NCBI GenBank assembly: GCA_024449915.1
Contig: JAMZAV010003172.1
Span: 62,001-126,000 of the forward strand
Source: Sweltsa coloradensis
Lineage: Eukaryota; Arthropoda; Insecta; Plecoptera; Chloroperlidae
Direction of reading: 5' to 3'
Length of the DNA stretch: 64,000 nt
Shown here: one piece after another, positions 12,061 through 24,941 of the stretch
How positions within the stretch are numbered: the stretch's first letter is position 1
Layout: every line of letters begins with the position of its first letter
Notes under the pieces: generated by a model
What the model was told of the DNA's origin: nothing
What the model saw: only the letters and a program-made list of their open reading frames with translations
Database searches by the model: none
Position numbers and translations under genes: made by a program

Positions 12061-12899
12061 ATAAGTTTTCAATATTTTGAAATTTTAGTAATTTCTGTTT
12101 GTTCTCGCCTTTAGGTTCGCGATTTCTGGGAACCAACGTTTCAACAACATCATTATTTGATGACGGAGACAATAATGGGATGTTCCTTAATAATTTTGAT
12201 TAACGCCCAAACTAAAGATATTTAATTAAATCTGATATAATTATATAAACTATAAAATAATATGGTGTTATTTCCTGTTGATTTCATTGGTGTGTTAAAA
12301 ATGTAACAAATCAAAGTAGACAAAATAGAGAAGTCGACCCTAAGTTATTTAATTGGAGCAATTTTAAAGATACAACTGTCTTCAATTCCCATGAAAGAGT
12401 TGTGTATTAAAACTTGTATCTGTTTTATCGCCAGAAACTCCTCAATGATAGTGTCATGTGAGTGCAGGATAGAATTCTTTGAGTGTCATGTCAGTGTATG
12501 AAAGTCGTGGCTATTTCTTCATGGGTAGGCCTATTGGCTGTGAGTCTCCTCCAATGATTATGTCCAAGCAAGAGACATACAGGATAGAATTCTTTGATTA
12601 CATTGACAGCTACTGTCACGTGAGCCTATCTTTACTCAAAACTGCTACGAGTTCTATGTGCACATTTGTTTACAACAATTTTATATACGAGTTAGGAAAA
12701 GTGGTGCCTTAGGCCTAATGTGGAGGTTTCTTTCATAAAGTGTATTTCATGTTGTCGTACAAATAATACATAATTCCATAAGAATGTGGCACTGATTGGG
12801 CCTTGATTCTAATGAGTTTGAACCTGAAGACTAAATGTAATAGTGTCAATTAAGATTCACGAAAATAAGCAATGTCATTTTAAAGGAGTGAATTGGTGA

Positions 12900-13030
12900 G
12901 TTTTGATCTATTTCAGCAATTGTGCAATTCTTAACGGTTCGCTGTGATAGATGAGGATGGAGGGCAATCTAAGAAATCCTTGCGTATTGTGGGATTCAAA
13001 CCCACGTCCTATGGACGTGAAATGTACCTA
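12900..13030 (-). repeat. tRNA-derived SINE fragment
   Basis: The minus strand has a B-box-like GGGTTTGAATCCC (around 13000), and the plus strand the segment gtgatagatgaggatg shared with the repeat at 51690-51750. This indicates a truncated short interspersed element. Confidence 0.4.
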
Positions 13031-13350
13031 TCTTTGAAGTCGTTGACTTGAAAAAAATCGACACTTAAAACTCTATTAGGCTAACTTATCGACTTTACAT
13101 AAAAACCTATTTCAAAAAACACTTTTCTGTTGAATTAATCCAATGCCACACGTTCGTTATTTTATTCCACAATCCTCGCGATGAACCTTGACACAAATGA
13201 TGCAATTTTAAACTTAAAACCCGCAAAGATTGAAGTTTCATTTCTCGTTAAGCTTGAGTGAAATTAACACTTTGAAGTTTCACTTTTCTTAAATCACCAC
13301 TTGAAAACACTTGTTATTATGCACGAGATTCGACTGAAACACTGACTTAC

Positions 13351-13440
13351 ACTCGCTCGTGTGTGTTTCTCTCCGGCACCGCTGGAATGTGAGCTCCGCG
13401 ACGGCTAGAGCGGCTCTGAACACTCGGCAACCAGCGAGGA
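13351..13440 (-). promoter_or_regulatory. Putative troponin T noncoding first exon and TATA/MEF2-like promoter
   Basis: On the minus strand a GC-rich stretch ends in a strong donor (exon ...GAGT then gtaagt at 13345-13350). About 30 bases upstream of the presumed start lies CTATTTTTAC (about 13466-13475), which resembles a TATA box and matches 9 of 10 positions of the MEF2 consensus YTAWWWWTAR. The next acceptor downstream is that of the ATG exon at 10187. Insect troponin T genes usually have a noncoding first exon, so this fits, but the transcription start is not shown by sequence alone. Confidence 0.4.
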
Positions 13441-13499
13441 CCCACTCTCCTCGACCGTCCAAGATGTAAAAATAGCACACCGGGGAGAGAAACTAAAAT

Positions 13500-15270
13500 G
13501 GTAGCCAGCCCTCCTGCTCCCACACCTTCTTTAGGTCACAAAACGACAGGCATTAGAGATCGGAAGACGCCCCCTTACCCACATTAAACATATTCGAATT
13601 TATTAACACAAGTATTTGTGGTGTATTTTATATTAATATTTTGTCGCTATGGCTGGATTACTAATGGTTATTTAGGGCGTTATCGATTTCAAGCTAGCTT
13701 TGTTCTTTATTATATTGTTGTCTTCTACTAGCAACCAACATTTATCTCAGTGCTCGCCAGCAGAGGAGGAAGCACCTATAGTCCCTACGCTGCGCGCTCA
13801 TTAAGTATCCAATATTCCACCTTTATTTTCAGATTTGACCAAATATTAAATGCAAAATTTGAAACTATGAAAATATTTTCCGTGAAAAGTATACTTCGTT
13901 AACTATAAAATAGCTTTTTTTCTGTCAAGTGTGTCGTTTGTCATGAGCCTTTATTATACGCAACGATTGAGTTTAACAACGCTTCATGCAATCGTGACCA
14001 AATAAATACATAAACAATAGTATGTCAAGTTTAATTTTAAATACAGTACAGATAAACAAATCTAAGAGTTTGTCTCCCAAAGAGATGTCTCACAGTATTA
14101 ACTAATAGAGTTGATTAGTGCTTTCACCAGTTCAGATGGGACGCTAATCTTTGATACCACGGGTACTTGTGTACGCCATCTCTGTTGTCGTGATCGTGCA
14201 GTGTTTACTGTATGTACCTCGCACTTGTGTAGCGGATTCCCACGCCGTAACAGATACCAACCCGTTGGCTAGTATTTCAACGATTCGTCTGGCTCGAGCA
14301 CTCAACTTAGTCCGTCTCGACGTAATATATTACAGACTTAGCTTTGTTCCCTAATTAAATAACCAGTACAGGCAGGGACCATTCACTGAGCCAAAGAACA
14401 TTGGACTTCCAAAATTAGTTACTTAATCTTAGTATTCAAGATTTATGTGTGATATGCGTCTAATATAATAATAAGCTTTGTTCCCCATTTAATGCTTAAC
14501 CAGAAATTTGTAATGTATTGAATCTCTCTGACGTCCACTAAAGACCTGAGATGAACTTCCACTTTACTACTTGTATCGAATAATTACTGTTTATGGATAG
14601 AGTTGAAAGTCCTAACTAACACCTCTAATTAAATATCAGACTATATGTCACAACATTCAAAGAAAAACCCTTTGTAAATTTTTATTAATTCTGGGCCCCC
14701 CCCCTTCCTTAGCCCCTTCAGGCAATTCATTGAATAAAAAACGGGGTTTGCATGTTCGATTTGTTATTATTTGAAATTATTTGATTTAGAGGAGCTTTGA
14801 TTTTATGGATTTCAAGCTCTATGCTCGATAGATAGATACTATGATATTCGATACAATGTGTGCAGGGAATTATATAGGTAAAGGTGGAACGTGATATCAA
14901 TGCTCAGGTCATTCGAACGTGGAATACAGTCACCAATAACTTTGGATCCCATATCAACAGCTATCAGAGTATATTATACCGGCACCACGCCGCTAAACTG
15001 ATTCGTGAATTGAGATGTTGGTTTCACGATCGACACCGACGCCACCTAAGCCCTAATGACGATCTCGGTGGGTGGGAGGGGAGTGCAGTGTTCGGTTATG
15101 CAAGTGCAGCGGGAGTGCGCTGAATATGAGCCTCCAGTTCCCACGCACTCAGCTTATTAATAGCGCCGGCTTGAGAGGGGTGGGGCGTCGCGACGCCGGT
15201 AGGGAGCAGCCCCCGCAGTGCGTCGCTCTCTACGTGTTTACGTGATATGAACTTACTTGTTTATTGCTAT
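13500..15270. other. Intergenic DNA upstream of troponin T
   Basis: No gene recognised. A GC-rich patch at 15050-15240 (near gggcgtcgcgacgccggt) stands out in composition. The 79-codon open frame starting at 14884 has no recognisable motif and ends in that patch; I do not call it a gene. Confidence 0.4.
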
Positions 15271-15299
15271 TTTCTAATTTTATTCAGTATACCGTTAAT

Positions 15300-17245
15300 T
15301 TATGCGGATTGTAAAACTTCCAACAAGTATTTCGAGTTTTTAGTTGAATTTGATGAAGAGTATTGAGTTTGTTCATCCGTGCTAACTATATGGGACCAAA
15401 TAAAAGTTGTAGGTCAGGGAACTGGTGTGATCAGTGTATAATATGGGTAGTATACAAGATTTTGTTTTTATTTTTATTGACATAGCAATTGTATTTGTAA
15501 TTGTATCTCAGTGGTTGAACAATTCTATATTCTGCTTTGTTTTATTAAAACAGTTTTTTAAAAGTTGAACAAGTTTAAAACAAACAATGTAGGATCGCAA
15601 CTCACAACTTCTCAAAACATTTTTAAAAATTGGTGGAGGTGCCGGGTCCGAAGTAAACAGTTTTCAAATACAATTTGTCTTTATGTTACCAGGAGGTGGG
15701 TATATTATAACTGTCGCGTGCGATAATAGTCGATCGACAGCGACAACTTTGTAGGTACAATAAGTTAATTACGCATATGACAACTTGTCGATTGACAGTG
15801 ACAACTTATTAAATGGAACCCCAGGGCTAACAGTAACTTCAGTGGTAGCAAAAATGTTGTCTCTACAGCGCTCAGCACGAGTATGTTTACTAAATTGGCG
15901 CTTTTGATCGACAATATTTTCGATTGGGTTAGTAAATAGGCTGGGGGCCTGATACGTTCTCTATGATGTTGATGATGTTATGCCATGTTGACGGTCACTT
16001 GTTCGATCACCGATCCTTGCAAAATATATAGTTAATTGAATGTTAACGTAATTGCACTTTCTCAACTCCACAATTAATTTAAATATGGTTTAATTCAGAT
16101 TCACGTAAGATATTTGACTCGTTGGACTTCGTGTGTTGACATAATTATAGATTATATATGGGTGGATAGACAATTATTCTCTGCTGCTTTGTTTTCTTAA
16201 AACAGTTGGAAGAGTTAAACAAACAAGGTTGGGTCTCAACTTATCGAAACATTTGTAATTTTGGTGGAGGTGCCGGGTCAAGTAAAAATGGTGATTTAAG
16301 CAATTTAAAATACAATTTAAGCTTACTTCTCGATTTCATTAATAGGGAAAAACTCCCGTTTGTGTAATTGATTATATGGTTATCAATCCAGAAATTAAGA
16401 AACCGATTTATCTATTCATCGACCTGGGTTCGATATCCGGATGAGATGGGTTTTTAAATTTCTGGGTTGATATTCCCATAAAACTATCTAACTGTGTGTG
16501 ACCAGTTGATGCGTTCTCAATGAGGATAAAACAACTAGAATGTGGAAGGTCGCTATAGTCCGATCACCGACACTAGCGACATTTTAAGTTATTAGAAAGT
16601 AGAAATAGGACCTAATTTCACTATTTGCCTACGCCTCAATTAATTTGAATAATGTGGTTCAATTCTGGTACACGTACCATGAGTGACTCGTTGGACTTTT
16701 AGTATTGATTATATGTATAAGATGGACTTGCCAACTATTCTGTACTGTTTTGTTTTGTTAAAACAGTTCGTAAACAAATAAAGTAGAACATTTGTAGTTT
16801 TGGTGGAGGTGCCGGGTCCAAGTAAAAATAATGTTTGGTGGCAATTTGTAAACACAATTTATCTTTATGTTACCAGTTGATACGTTTTCACTGAGGACAA
16901 ACATAGCTAGAATGTGTAAGGTAACTAGTTCGATCACCGACACTAGCGAAATCTTAAGTTATTATAAAGTAAAAATTTGTCTTAATTTCACTATTTGCCT
17001 ACGCTTCAATTAGTTTACATATGGTTCAATACTGGTACACCATGACTCGTTGGACTTTTTGTATTGATTACCTGTATAGGTGGGTTAACCAACTACTATT
17101 CTGTACTGTTTTGTTTTGTTAAAACAGTTCGTAAACAAATATAGTAGAAGTCGCAACTTTACGAAACATTTGTAGTTTTGGTGGAGGTGCCGGGTCCAAG
17201 TAAAAATAATGTTTGGTGGCAATTTGTAAACACAATTTATCTTTA
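15300..17245 (+). mobile_element. TRIM-like tandem LTR array
   Basis: Diverged units repeat every ~380-600 bases. The clearest has an LTR-like segment TGTTACCAG...ACGAAACA (16868-17168, 301 bp, TG...CA ends), then a primer-binding-site-like TGGTGGAGGTGCCGGGTC (17179 on), a 77-bp interior and the start of another LTR. The PBS-like motif recurs at 15631, 16262, 16801, 17179 and 19970, and once reversed at 1368-1385 in a troponin T intron. LTR plus PBS plus a tiny interior in tandem suggests a terminal-repeat retrotransposon in miniature. The matching tRNA is unidentified, so this class is an inference. Confidence 0.5.
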
Positions 17246-18185
17246 TTGGATGAGCGTAGCGAAGATTCCATTTCACTACACTGGAGAAAAAAATCCGGAA
17301 TGTTTTTTTTTTCTTTTCTTTTTTTTTTTGTATTTTTGTCTGTTTGTTAGCACGATTCCGGCTAAACCGATACTCCGATTGCGATGAAATTTTATGGAGG
17401 TCTTCGAAATCTCTGAACTTAGAACTGCCACGTTTTTGAGCACAATCGAAAAAAAATTTCTCATGAAAATCGCAATTTTACGATTTTTTTCGATTTTTTT
17501 AAATTTATTCGACTTACAACACCTACATGCTTTGTCCGATTGTAATGATTTTTTCACAGAACCTTAATCTTATGAATTGATATATTCGTGTAAAATTTGA
17601 GCGTTATCAAAAAAATATTTTTTACGAAAATCGCAATTCTACGACTTTTTCAATTTTTAAAATTTCTCCAGCTTATAACACCTACATCCTTTATCCGATT
17701 GTAATGAATTTTTTACAGAACCTTAATTTTATGAATTAATATATTCGTGTAAAATTTGTGCGCAATCGAATAATTATTTATTATGAAAATTTCAATATTA
17801 CGATTTTTTCCTTTTTTAAAATTACGATTAATTAAAAAAAAAATTAAGTTAATTTTTTATTAAATTAAATTAAATGTTTTATTAAATTAAATTTAAATTT
17901 TAAAAAAATCATCAACTAAGGTCCAGAATTTCAATGTCTAGTTAAAATTTTATCTGCCAGTTAGTCCTCTCAGTAAATATTTACAAGGCTTCTGATTGGT
18001 GGTTGCCATAGTGAAAACAAGTTATGTGTCAGTTAAATTTACTTGCCACTTTAACTGGACATTGAAATACCGGGCCTTAGTAATGATTTTTTCACAGAAC
18101 AACAGAAAATCCGCATAACACATGGCAGCTCAATGCACCAATTACGCTCATCCAACAACGCGGCGGGACTTAAGCGTTTTCCTAG
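17246..18185 (+). mobile_element. Helentron-like element A1 (defining filled site)
   Basis: Starts TTGGATGAGCGTAGCG and ends ...AACGCGGCGGG-ACTTAAGCGTTTTCCTAG. It is flanked by A (17245) and T (18186). Removing it restores cacaatttatctttatgttaccagttgatacg, the uninterrupted sequence found in the sister LTR unit at 16850-16885. So there is no target duplication and the insertion is between A and T. The body has ~120-150 bp monomers (cttataacacctacatgctt...cacagaacc). Confidence 0.7.
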
Positions 18186-18270
18186 TGTTACCAGTTGATA
18201 CGTTTTCACTGAGGACAAACAAAGCTAGAATGTGGACGGTAACTAGTTCGATCAACGATTCTAGCGATTT
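18186..18270 (+). repeat. Broken LTR-like unit after A1
   Basis: Continues the TRIM-like unit interrupted by A1 (tgttaccagttgatacg...ctagttcgatcaacg), then diverges at a T run. Confidence 0.6.
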
Positions 18271-18570
18271 TTTTTTTTTAGCGAAAGATTGTCTGGTTGC
18301 TGTCTATTGGTTGAGCTGGCAACTTGAGCTAGGTGTCCTGTATCATTGCTGTGATCAGTGTTTGACGAACACTTTCAAATAATTATATGTTCTGATATAA
18401 TTATATATTAGGGTCAGATCTTTACTAAATTGTTATCAAGATTTGAACACAAGAATGAAGATTCGCGTTTGGTGGTTTCTTCCGCGAAAGTTTGATTACT
18501 CCCTGATTTGCTGTTCCTGATTTTTGGCAAACCTCATATTCGTTTGAGTGAAATCGTCTAATAAATCAGT

Positions 18571-18628
18571 TTTTTTTTCGTTTTTCTTTTTCAATGTTTT
18601 TTCTTTTTTCTTTCTTTTCCTTTTCTTC

Positions 18629-18660
<32 letters not shown>

Positions 18661-18661
18661 C

Positions 18662-18681
<20 letters not shown>
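18571..18681 (+). repeat. Pyrimidine (T/C) tract
   Basis: About 110 bases almost entirely T with interspersed C (purines on the minus strand), lying where A-type elements have their T-rich 5' region. Open frames through it are low-complexity artefacts. Confidence 0.9.
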
Positions 18682-18689
<8 letters not shown>

Positions 18690-18692
<3 letters not shown>

Positions 18693-18904
18693 TTCGACTT
18701 ATAAGTATACAACACCTACATGCTTTATGCGATTGTAATGAATTTTTCACAGAACCTTAAATCTATGAATTCATATATTTGTGTGAAATTTGAGCGCAAT
18801 CGAAAAATAATTTCTCACGCAAATCGCAATTTTACGCTTTTTCGATTAAAAAACATACGCTCATCCAACAACACGCCTGAAAAAGCGTTTGCGAAGCTTC
18901 CTAG
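18690..18904 (+). mobile_element. Helentron-like element A2, 5'-truncated
   Basis: Body A monomer followed by tacgctcatccaaca and the beta-type tail gcctgaaaaagcgtttgcgaagcttcctag. No TTGGATGAGCG start is found upstream. Confidence 0.6.
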
Positions 18905-18919
18905 TTTTTAAAATAAATA

Positions 18920-19110
18920 GTTCCTAAATTAGGTTCTTGCTACTTTACCGTTAATTGAATTAATGAATGAATTTAATTAATGGATTTAATCACCATTTGG
19001 AAGTTTTTTACACAACAAATGGTGATTAAATCCATTAATTAAATAATTAATTAAATAATTCAATTAAGAAGAAAGTAGCATGAACTTAATTTTGGGACTA
19101 TTAATTTTTA
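18920..19110. repeat. Palindromic MITE-like inverted repeat
   Basis: Two ~75-base arms around a ~20-base loop: ggatttaatcaccatttg (left) is complementary to caaatggtgattaaatcc (right), and the outer ends ttcttgctact / agtagcatgaac also pair imperfectly. No ORF. Confidence 0.7.
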
Positions 19111-19789
19111 AAATTATACTTGCATTGTTTATATTTGATACTTCTGTTGGCATTTTGTATGTGCTACGTGAGTGTTCAACAACAATTATTGAGATATAAA
19201 TAATTCTTCACTTAATTACTTAATTAATCGGTAAGTTATAGGAATTTTGTAACGGGATATGACATTTTGGATTCATTGGCATTATGTTAGTGAAGTATAT
19301 TATATATGTATGTATATGTGTGTGTATTGTATGTGTTATGTATATATGTATATGTATATGTTTATTATATTATGGTATATTTTTATGAAGATCGATAGAG
19401 TTGTAGTTATTTATAATAATACATATGTCAAAAGTGGTATAATTTAACTAAATTTTAATTAATTTGGTGATTTATTTATTTCATTAATTAATTTTTTCCA
19501 TATAATTATTCGTCATAAAACTTGCTTTAAAATGATACCAAGGTCGAACACATTTTTTGTAAAGCATTAAAATCCCATTATTAAAATACCTGGATTGTTC
19601 AAATCCGATGATTGCTTCTTGAGTTACAGCAATTTTAAGAATTATTTTGGCGGCCATCGTGAGGACGCCATGACAGGTGACTTATTCGCTACCAAACGTG
19701 TCCCCTGTGAAAATAACATTCTAAAATTTTTTTTACCAGCTCCTCATTTTTGGTGGTGGTTTCCGGCTTTCAAATGTTTTTACGCTTGT

Positions 19790-20190
19790 TCCACGGACTA
19801 CGGAGTATGGTTCAATACTGGTAAACCGTGACTCGTTGGACTTTTTGTATTGATTACCTGTATATCAGGTGAGTAAACCAACTATTCTGGGCTGTTTTGT
19901 TTTCTTAAAACTGTTCGTAAACAAATAAAGTAGAAGTTGCAACTTTACGAAACATTAATTTTGTAGTTTTGGTGGAGGTGCCGGGTCTAAGTAAAATAAT
20001 GTGTGTGGCAATTTATTAACACAATTTATTTTTATGTTACCAGTTCATACGTTTTCACTGAGGAAAAAAAAGCTAGAATGTGGAAGGAAACTAGTTCGAT
20101 CAACGTCACTAGCGAAATCTTAAGTTAGTATAAAGTAAAAATGTAACAAAATTGCACTTTGTGTATACGCTACAATTAATTGAAATATGG
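19790..20190 (+). mobile_element. TRIM-like LTR unit, distal copy
   Basis: Repeats the 16.6-17.2 kb unit: ggttcaatactggta, gactcgttggactttttgt, the PBS-like motif at 19970 and tgttaccagttcatacg at about 20037. It carries an uninterrupted version of the site where A1 is inserted. Confidence 0.65.
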
Positions 20191-20199
20191 TTGGAAAAT

Positions 20200-22900
20200 T
20201 CTGATCTACTTAACATGTGAAACTCGTTGAGTAAGTAAGTAGGGTAGGGTTCTTGCTTCCAAAGTTGAAGTTCCGAGATCGGTTCCCGCTTCAGACATAA
20301 TAATTGTTAACTTCTGATATGGAATTAAATCAATTAACAGTTTTTTAAAATTAATATTTATGTTTTAACGTCAGATACAGATTCAGATTTCTGATATATT
20401 CATTCTCAAACAAATACTCAATGTGGTTTACACAAACAGTGGTTGGTACATATTATAATACTATATATTTCATGTAAAGTTGGAGAAGCCCGTAAAGTCA
20501 TAAGACTTGTGTGCGGGCCATTTGCTAAAATTAAAATAAAGAAACATCAGATGGCGACAAAAGTATGGGAAACGGATATCTTGTATGATATAGTCAATAT
20601 AAAATTGAAGTGTAGTATAAATAAAGTAATCACTACTTTGTAGACATCCTAGAAACGAAGCACATAACAAATTGACTGAAGTTGTTGTGAATAGCATTGT
20701 TGATGAGACGCTTCGAAGTGTTATTCTCTCGTCGATCGTGTCGGCACCGACAACGTTGGCACGGCTCGCTTTAAATTAAAGTCCCCCACTAAAAATCAGT
20801 TTTCTGACAGTGGGTAAACTCAAAATACGAATTAATTTATGAATAGTATCTAAAAGAGGATATTTTTTCTAAATTACTTGGTACCATGAGAATAAAATAA
20901 GAAAATAACTCTTTAGTGCTAAATGGTATGTTCTCAATTTTGTCGTTCCTCCTATAGAAATGTAATTATTATTTGGGACGAATCATAGGCAATCCGTAAT
21001 AATGTCTAGCATTATTTATTCTAACTCCCACGCATTCATAAAGTTCATATTTCTTTTTAATGTTATAGCTGATACAATTTTAGTATGAGTGTATTATGCT
21101 GGTAGCGTTAATAAATCAATTGATTGGGTAGGAAATGTTGTAAACGTTAGACGTTACCGTCAACAATATTTCAAAACAGTTCGATTGCAGGCCTTGCATA
21201 TTGTGTTTATTTTCGTGCACTGCGCACTAACCTTTGAAGGACATCTGATGATGACTGATCGTCCCAACACTCGATGAATCAAATGCGCTAAAATAGAGAT
21301 AAGAATCTCAAAACGGACACAATTGCCAGCAGGCATGCAGGCAATCAAGCAAGCCTTACAGCTAGTAGGTGATTACGTGTGCCTGTTCAAATAACTACTC
21401 ATTCCCTGGCATTGACATTTACCCTGATGGAAGTGGCACGGCACTAGATGCTATCTCAGGGGATTCCTGACTAACAACTAACATGATTGCTGAGACTGAG
21501 AGCTACTTTTCACTTTTCTTTCCGGTCATGAAGACCGATACCGTATTTCACTGAAGTTGGAGGTTTCTTCCCTCCCTGGACATTTCATATAGTTCCTGTC
21601 TGGACCCGGGGTAGAATTTGGCTCAGAGAATGAATTTGATGTTCGTAAAAGACGAGAAAATTGACTATCAGGTCATCAAGTCCAGTCAACTTCTTATGGA
21701 GGTGTGACCTGTTAGTGCGGGAGTAATTTATATTCCCCGAAGCTAGAGGTACTCTCCCCTTCCTCGCCTGATGGCTGGTTTTGTCCAGCACGGGCAACAA
21801 CAATTGTATTCGAATTCACGTTTTGCATTTTGTTAAATTAATGTCACAATATACTTGCAAGTATTTGTGAGTATGAGTGCAACATGAAATCAGTAAATGT
21901 TGTGTAATTATTCTCAATTAATTTAAAAATAAATACGTCTTTATTGGTCTGTTAACGTAAACATTCAGTTTGATGGTCATTACACAGTAAACACATGGCC
22001 AAGGTCAGTCCGATTTTAATCTTGACTTCCGCCCTGATGTGTGTCTGGTTTTAAAATTAGCTCCTCTTCCATCAGACAGATTTGCAATCCTAGAGCAAGC
22101 TGACATTTTGAGGTTGCGAGTTGAATCAGCCAATTAGCAGTTCACTATTATAGATAGTTCGGTCACGCTTGTGTGTTATGGCATAGGTTCTGCTTCCTCG
22201 TGGGCCCCTTTATTTAACAATATGCTGTTTTCATAGGCTGTTTTTATTTATGTATTTATTTATTGAATGCATATTATTCCGTCAGTTGTGCACAAGATAA
22301 TTATATTTAAAAACAAAACGGGGCATTAAATACGAGTTCACACTCATAATTTGTGTTGGTGTTTATGTATAACAATACTGAATTACAAATAATAGAATAC
22401 ATCATAATATCAAAACAATTAAATAACAAAGTTTTTGCGCGACTCGCTGGTACTTTGAGTTTCTTTTAGCTTCTAGCGGATGGTCCTGGGTTCAAGTTGC
22501 AGTCGGGACAGATGTGTTTAGCTTGGTGGGAAGTGTTCTGTTATCAACGAATGTGGTCAAACATCAATCTTGGAAACTTCCTATAGCAACGAATCACATA
22601 ACTTTTGTTATAATTTCCCCCACGGCAAATCAGTTCTTATTGTAACTATTGGACTTAACTTACGTGCCACGACTACAAACCATGCATTTGTGTACCCTAA
22701 AACCCCAAAACTAACTAACATAAACCATGCAAACGTATTTTTTTTAAATGTTTATACAAACGGTAGACGAAATTCCATTATCAATAGTAGTAATCAGGAT
22801 TTTGTAAATAAGGTGAAAAGGGGGGGAAATGATTAAATTAGTAATATTAATACAATACCACAACGAACACAATGCACCTCTGCCTTTGTGCTAGCATTCT
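20200..22900. other. Intergenic DNA with SINE relics
   Basis: No gene recognised. Holds the second copy of the dispersed repeat (21560-21790) and B-box-like strings near 20270 and 22485-22500 (ggtcctgggttcaagttgc), consistent with old tRNA-derived SINEs. Confidence 0.45.
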
Positions 22901-23043
22901 GGGTCACAGCAAGCATTCCAATCCAAACCTGGATTGCCGATTTGATTTCCGTGACTTTCAAGCAGCGTATGCATCTTCGTCAGGTCCCCGAATTAGCCTC
23001 TCCTGTATATTATGATACCGATAGAAAATAAACTAAACTGGTG

Positions 23044-23046
<3 letters not shown>

Positions 23047-23077
<31 letters not shown>
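23047..23077 (+). repeat. (GA)n microsatellite
   Basis: About 15 GA units. Confidence 0.95.
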
Positions 23078-23078
<1 letters not shown>

Positions 23079-23246
23079 TTTGATATTTGATATTTATTGA
23101 CTTAAAGGTGGGCTACATAGGGCTATAAAGCCCCTTTGACCATAGCCAACCTCTACAACATGTAATACATAAGTATTTTATAATAGATATGTAAGTAATA
23201 TACTAATCATACTAATTAATTATGCTAATTAAACTATTATTAAACT

Positions 23247-23361
<115 letters not shown>

Positions 23362-23569
23362 TTTCTACTAAACTAATATTAGATACATACTAATAACTGT
23401 GGATACAAATTCATACAATTGATGTTGAAAATTGATTGACAATAATATAAACGTATACTATAGTAAATTCTGCAAGCAATTATAATGATGATGCTCTATT
23501 CCCAATAGCGAGACTAATATATTGTACACATAATATTAATTATTTACTTATACTCCCAGTATACCTAGA

Positions 23570-23665
23570 AGAGAAGAGAGAGAGAGAGAGAGAGAGAGGT
23601 AGCTCGGGCGTGGCGTGTGATAATCTGATCCAGGGGGTCACGGGTTCGAATCTCTCCACATGGCA
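23570..23665 (+). repeat. (GA)n followed by tRNA-like SINE head
   Basis: A GA run (23570-23599) leads into gtagctcgggcgtggcg...cacgggttcgaatctctcc. This has A-box-like (tggcgtgtgataat) and B-box (ggttcgaatc) promoter motifs at tRNA spacing, but the 3' part does not pair as an acceptor stem. It is a tRNA-derived SINE head rather than a tRNA gene. Confidence 0.5.
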
Positions 23666-23804
23666 AACTTAACACCCAAACCGAAAGATTTTACGTTTTT
23701 ATATGTCATGTCAATGAGAATGGAATCGCTCGAGTCCTTCGGAGTTGATGATGATTTTTGTTGCTTGCAATCAGTATATTCGAGACGATGATGCACGATT
23801 ACAA

Positions 23805-23880
23805 AAAAACATGCCTCATGCGGGATTCGAACCCACTTTGGACCAGCGCCCTATTAGTTGCGCCACCGCGGACGGCTGAG
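23805..23880 (-). repeat. tRNA-derived SINE head
   Basis: On the minus strand: gtccgcggtggcgcaactaa (A box), an anticodon-arm-like stretch and tgggttcgaatcccgc (perfect B box). The 5' and 3' ends do not form a 7-bp acceptor stem, so this is SINE-like rather than a functional tRNA. Confidence 0.55.
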
Positions 23881-24941
23881 TCCCACGGACCTAACACCCG
23901 TGCCTACCTAACTAGTCAGGGTCACACCGGTTTAATCTGATGTGAACCCTACAGTTGGCATTCTTACGTGAAGTTTTTCTGGTGAGTAAGTAGTTACAGG
24001 TATTTTGATAGCTGGGAAGAAACTCCCAAAGGCGGTTACTGGAAATCAATCCCAGAAGTTACCCGCATGACTGAGGCAAACCTTGGCTAATTCTCCAGTT
24101 GCGTTACCCCGAAGAAACTCGGAACTATTTGCTCTCGCTGATGTGGTACCTCTCTTGATTTAAAGATAGGAGTAGGCCACCGCTATCATCGCTAGCAGGG
24201 TCATATTCGTACGCGAATGCTGATATTGACTCCAACTTACAACGCCTTGACCTAGTTGACTCTAAACTATCATAATTAGCCAGTTAGTTAGCCTGGTCGA
24301 GGGCGACTACAGTAAAACTGATGTTCTGTGCACCCTATACAGTGAGCAATCTATAACGTATATTTCTTTTTAAATATTCGTTTCTCTGCTCTACAGCAGG
24401 CGTGATGATTTAGCCAAGAAAAATATTCTGGTTTGATCTTGTGTTTAGACGTTTCGATCTAATTTCGTTACGTTTATAGATTGTTTTGGGAATGTGTAGA
24501 TTTTTCGTAGCACTATACACTGATAAGTGGCCGTGAGCTGACTATATAGGCAGCCTCGACTAGAGCTCCTCTCATGTGCCCCACATTGTACTGCCAGGTA
24601 TCGTTTCTATCGCTGTAAAAATAGAAACTGTGACTGGGTGATTTGGCAAGACGACTCCATGCCAACCTCGAGTGTCAATATAACCAAGACATACCTTAAC
24701 CACATCAATGTTTACTTTTCATTGGCATGGATTTGGTTAAATACCATCAAACGATTGTTGTGTTTTATACGTAAACTTAACCACATATAGATAATTTGCT
24801 TGCGATTAAGTTTTAACATTGAAAATCCATTAAAAAACGTCAACAACCCAGACATTTTTCTGTTGTTGCACGGTGTAAATACATATATTTACTTAGTCAT
24901 CAATTTATTTACAGTGTATTTTCTGTAATTTTGTTTGCTGA

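Noticed and set aside
23570..23880. tRNA gene candidates
   Set aside because: A and B boxes are present but the 5' and 3' ends do not form a 7-bp acceptor stem; better explained as tRNA-derived SINE heads.
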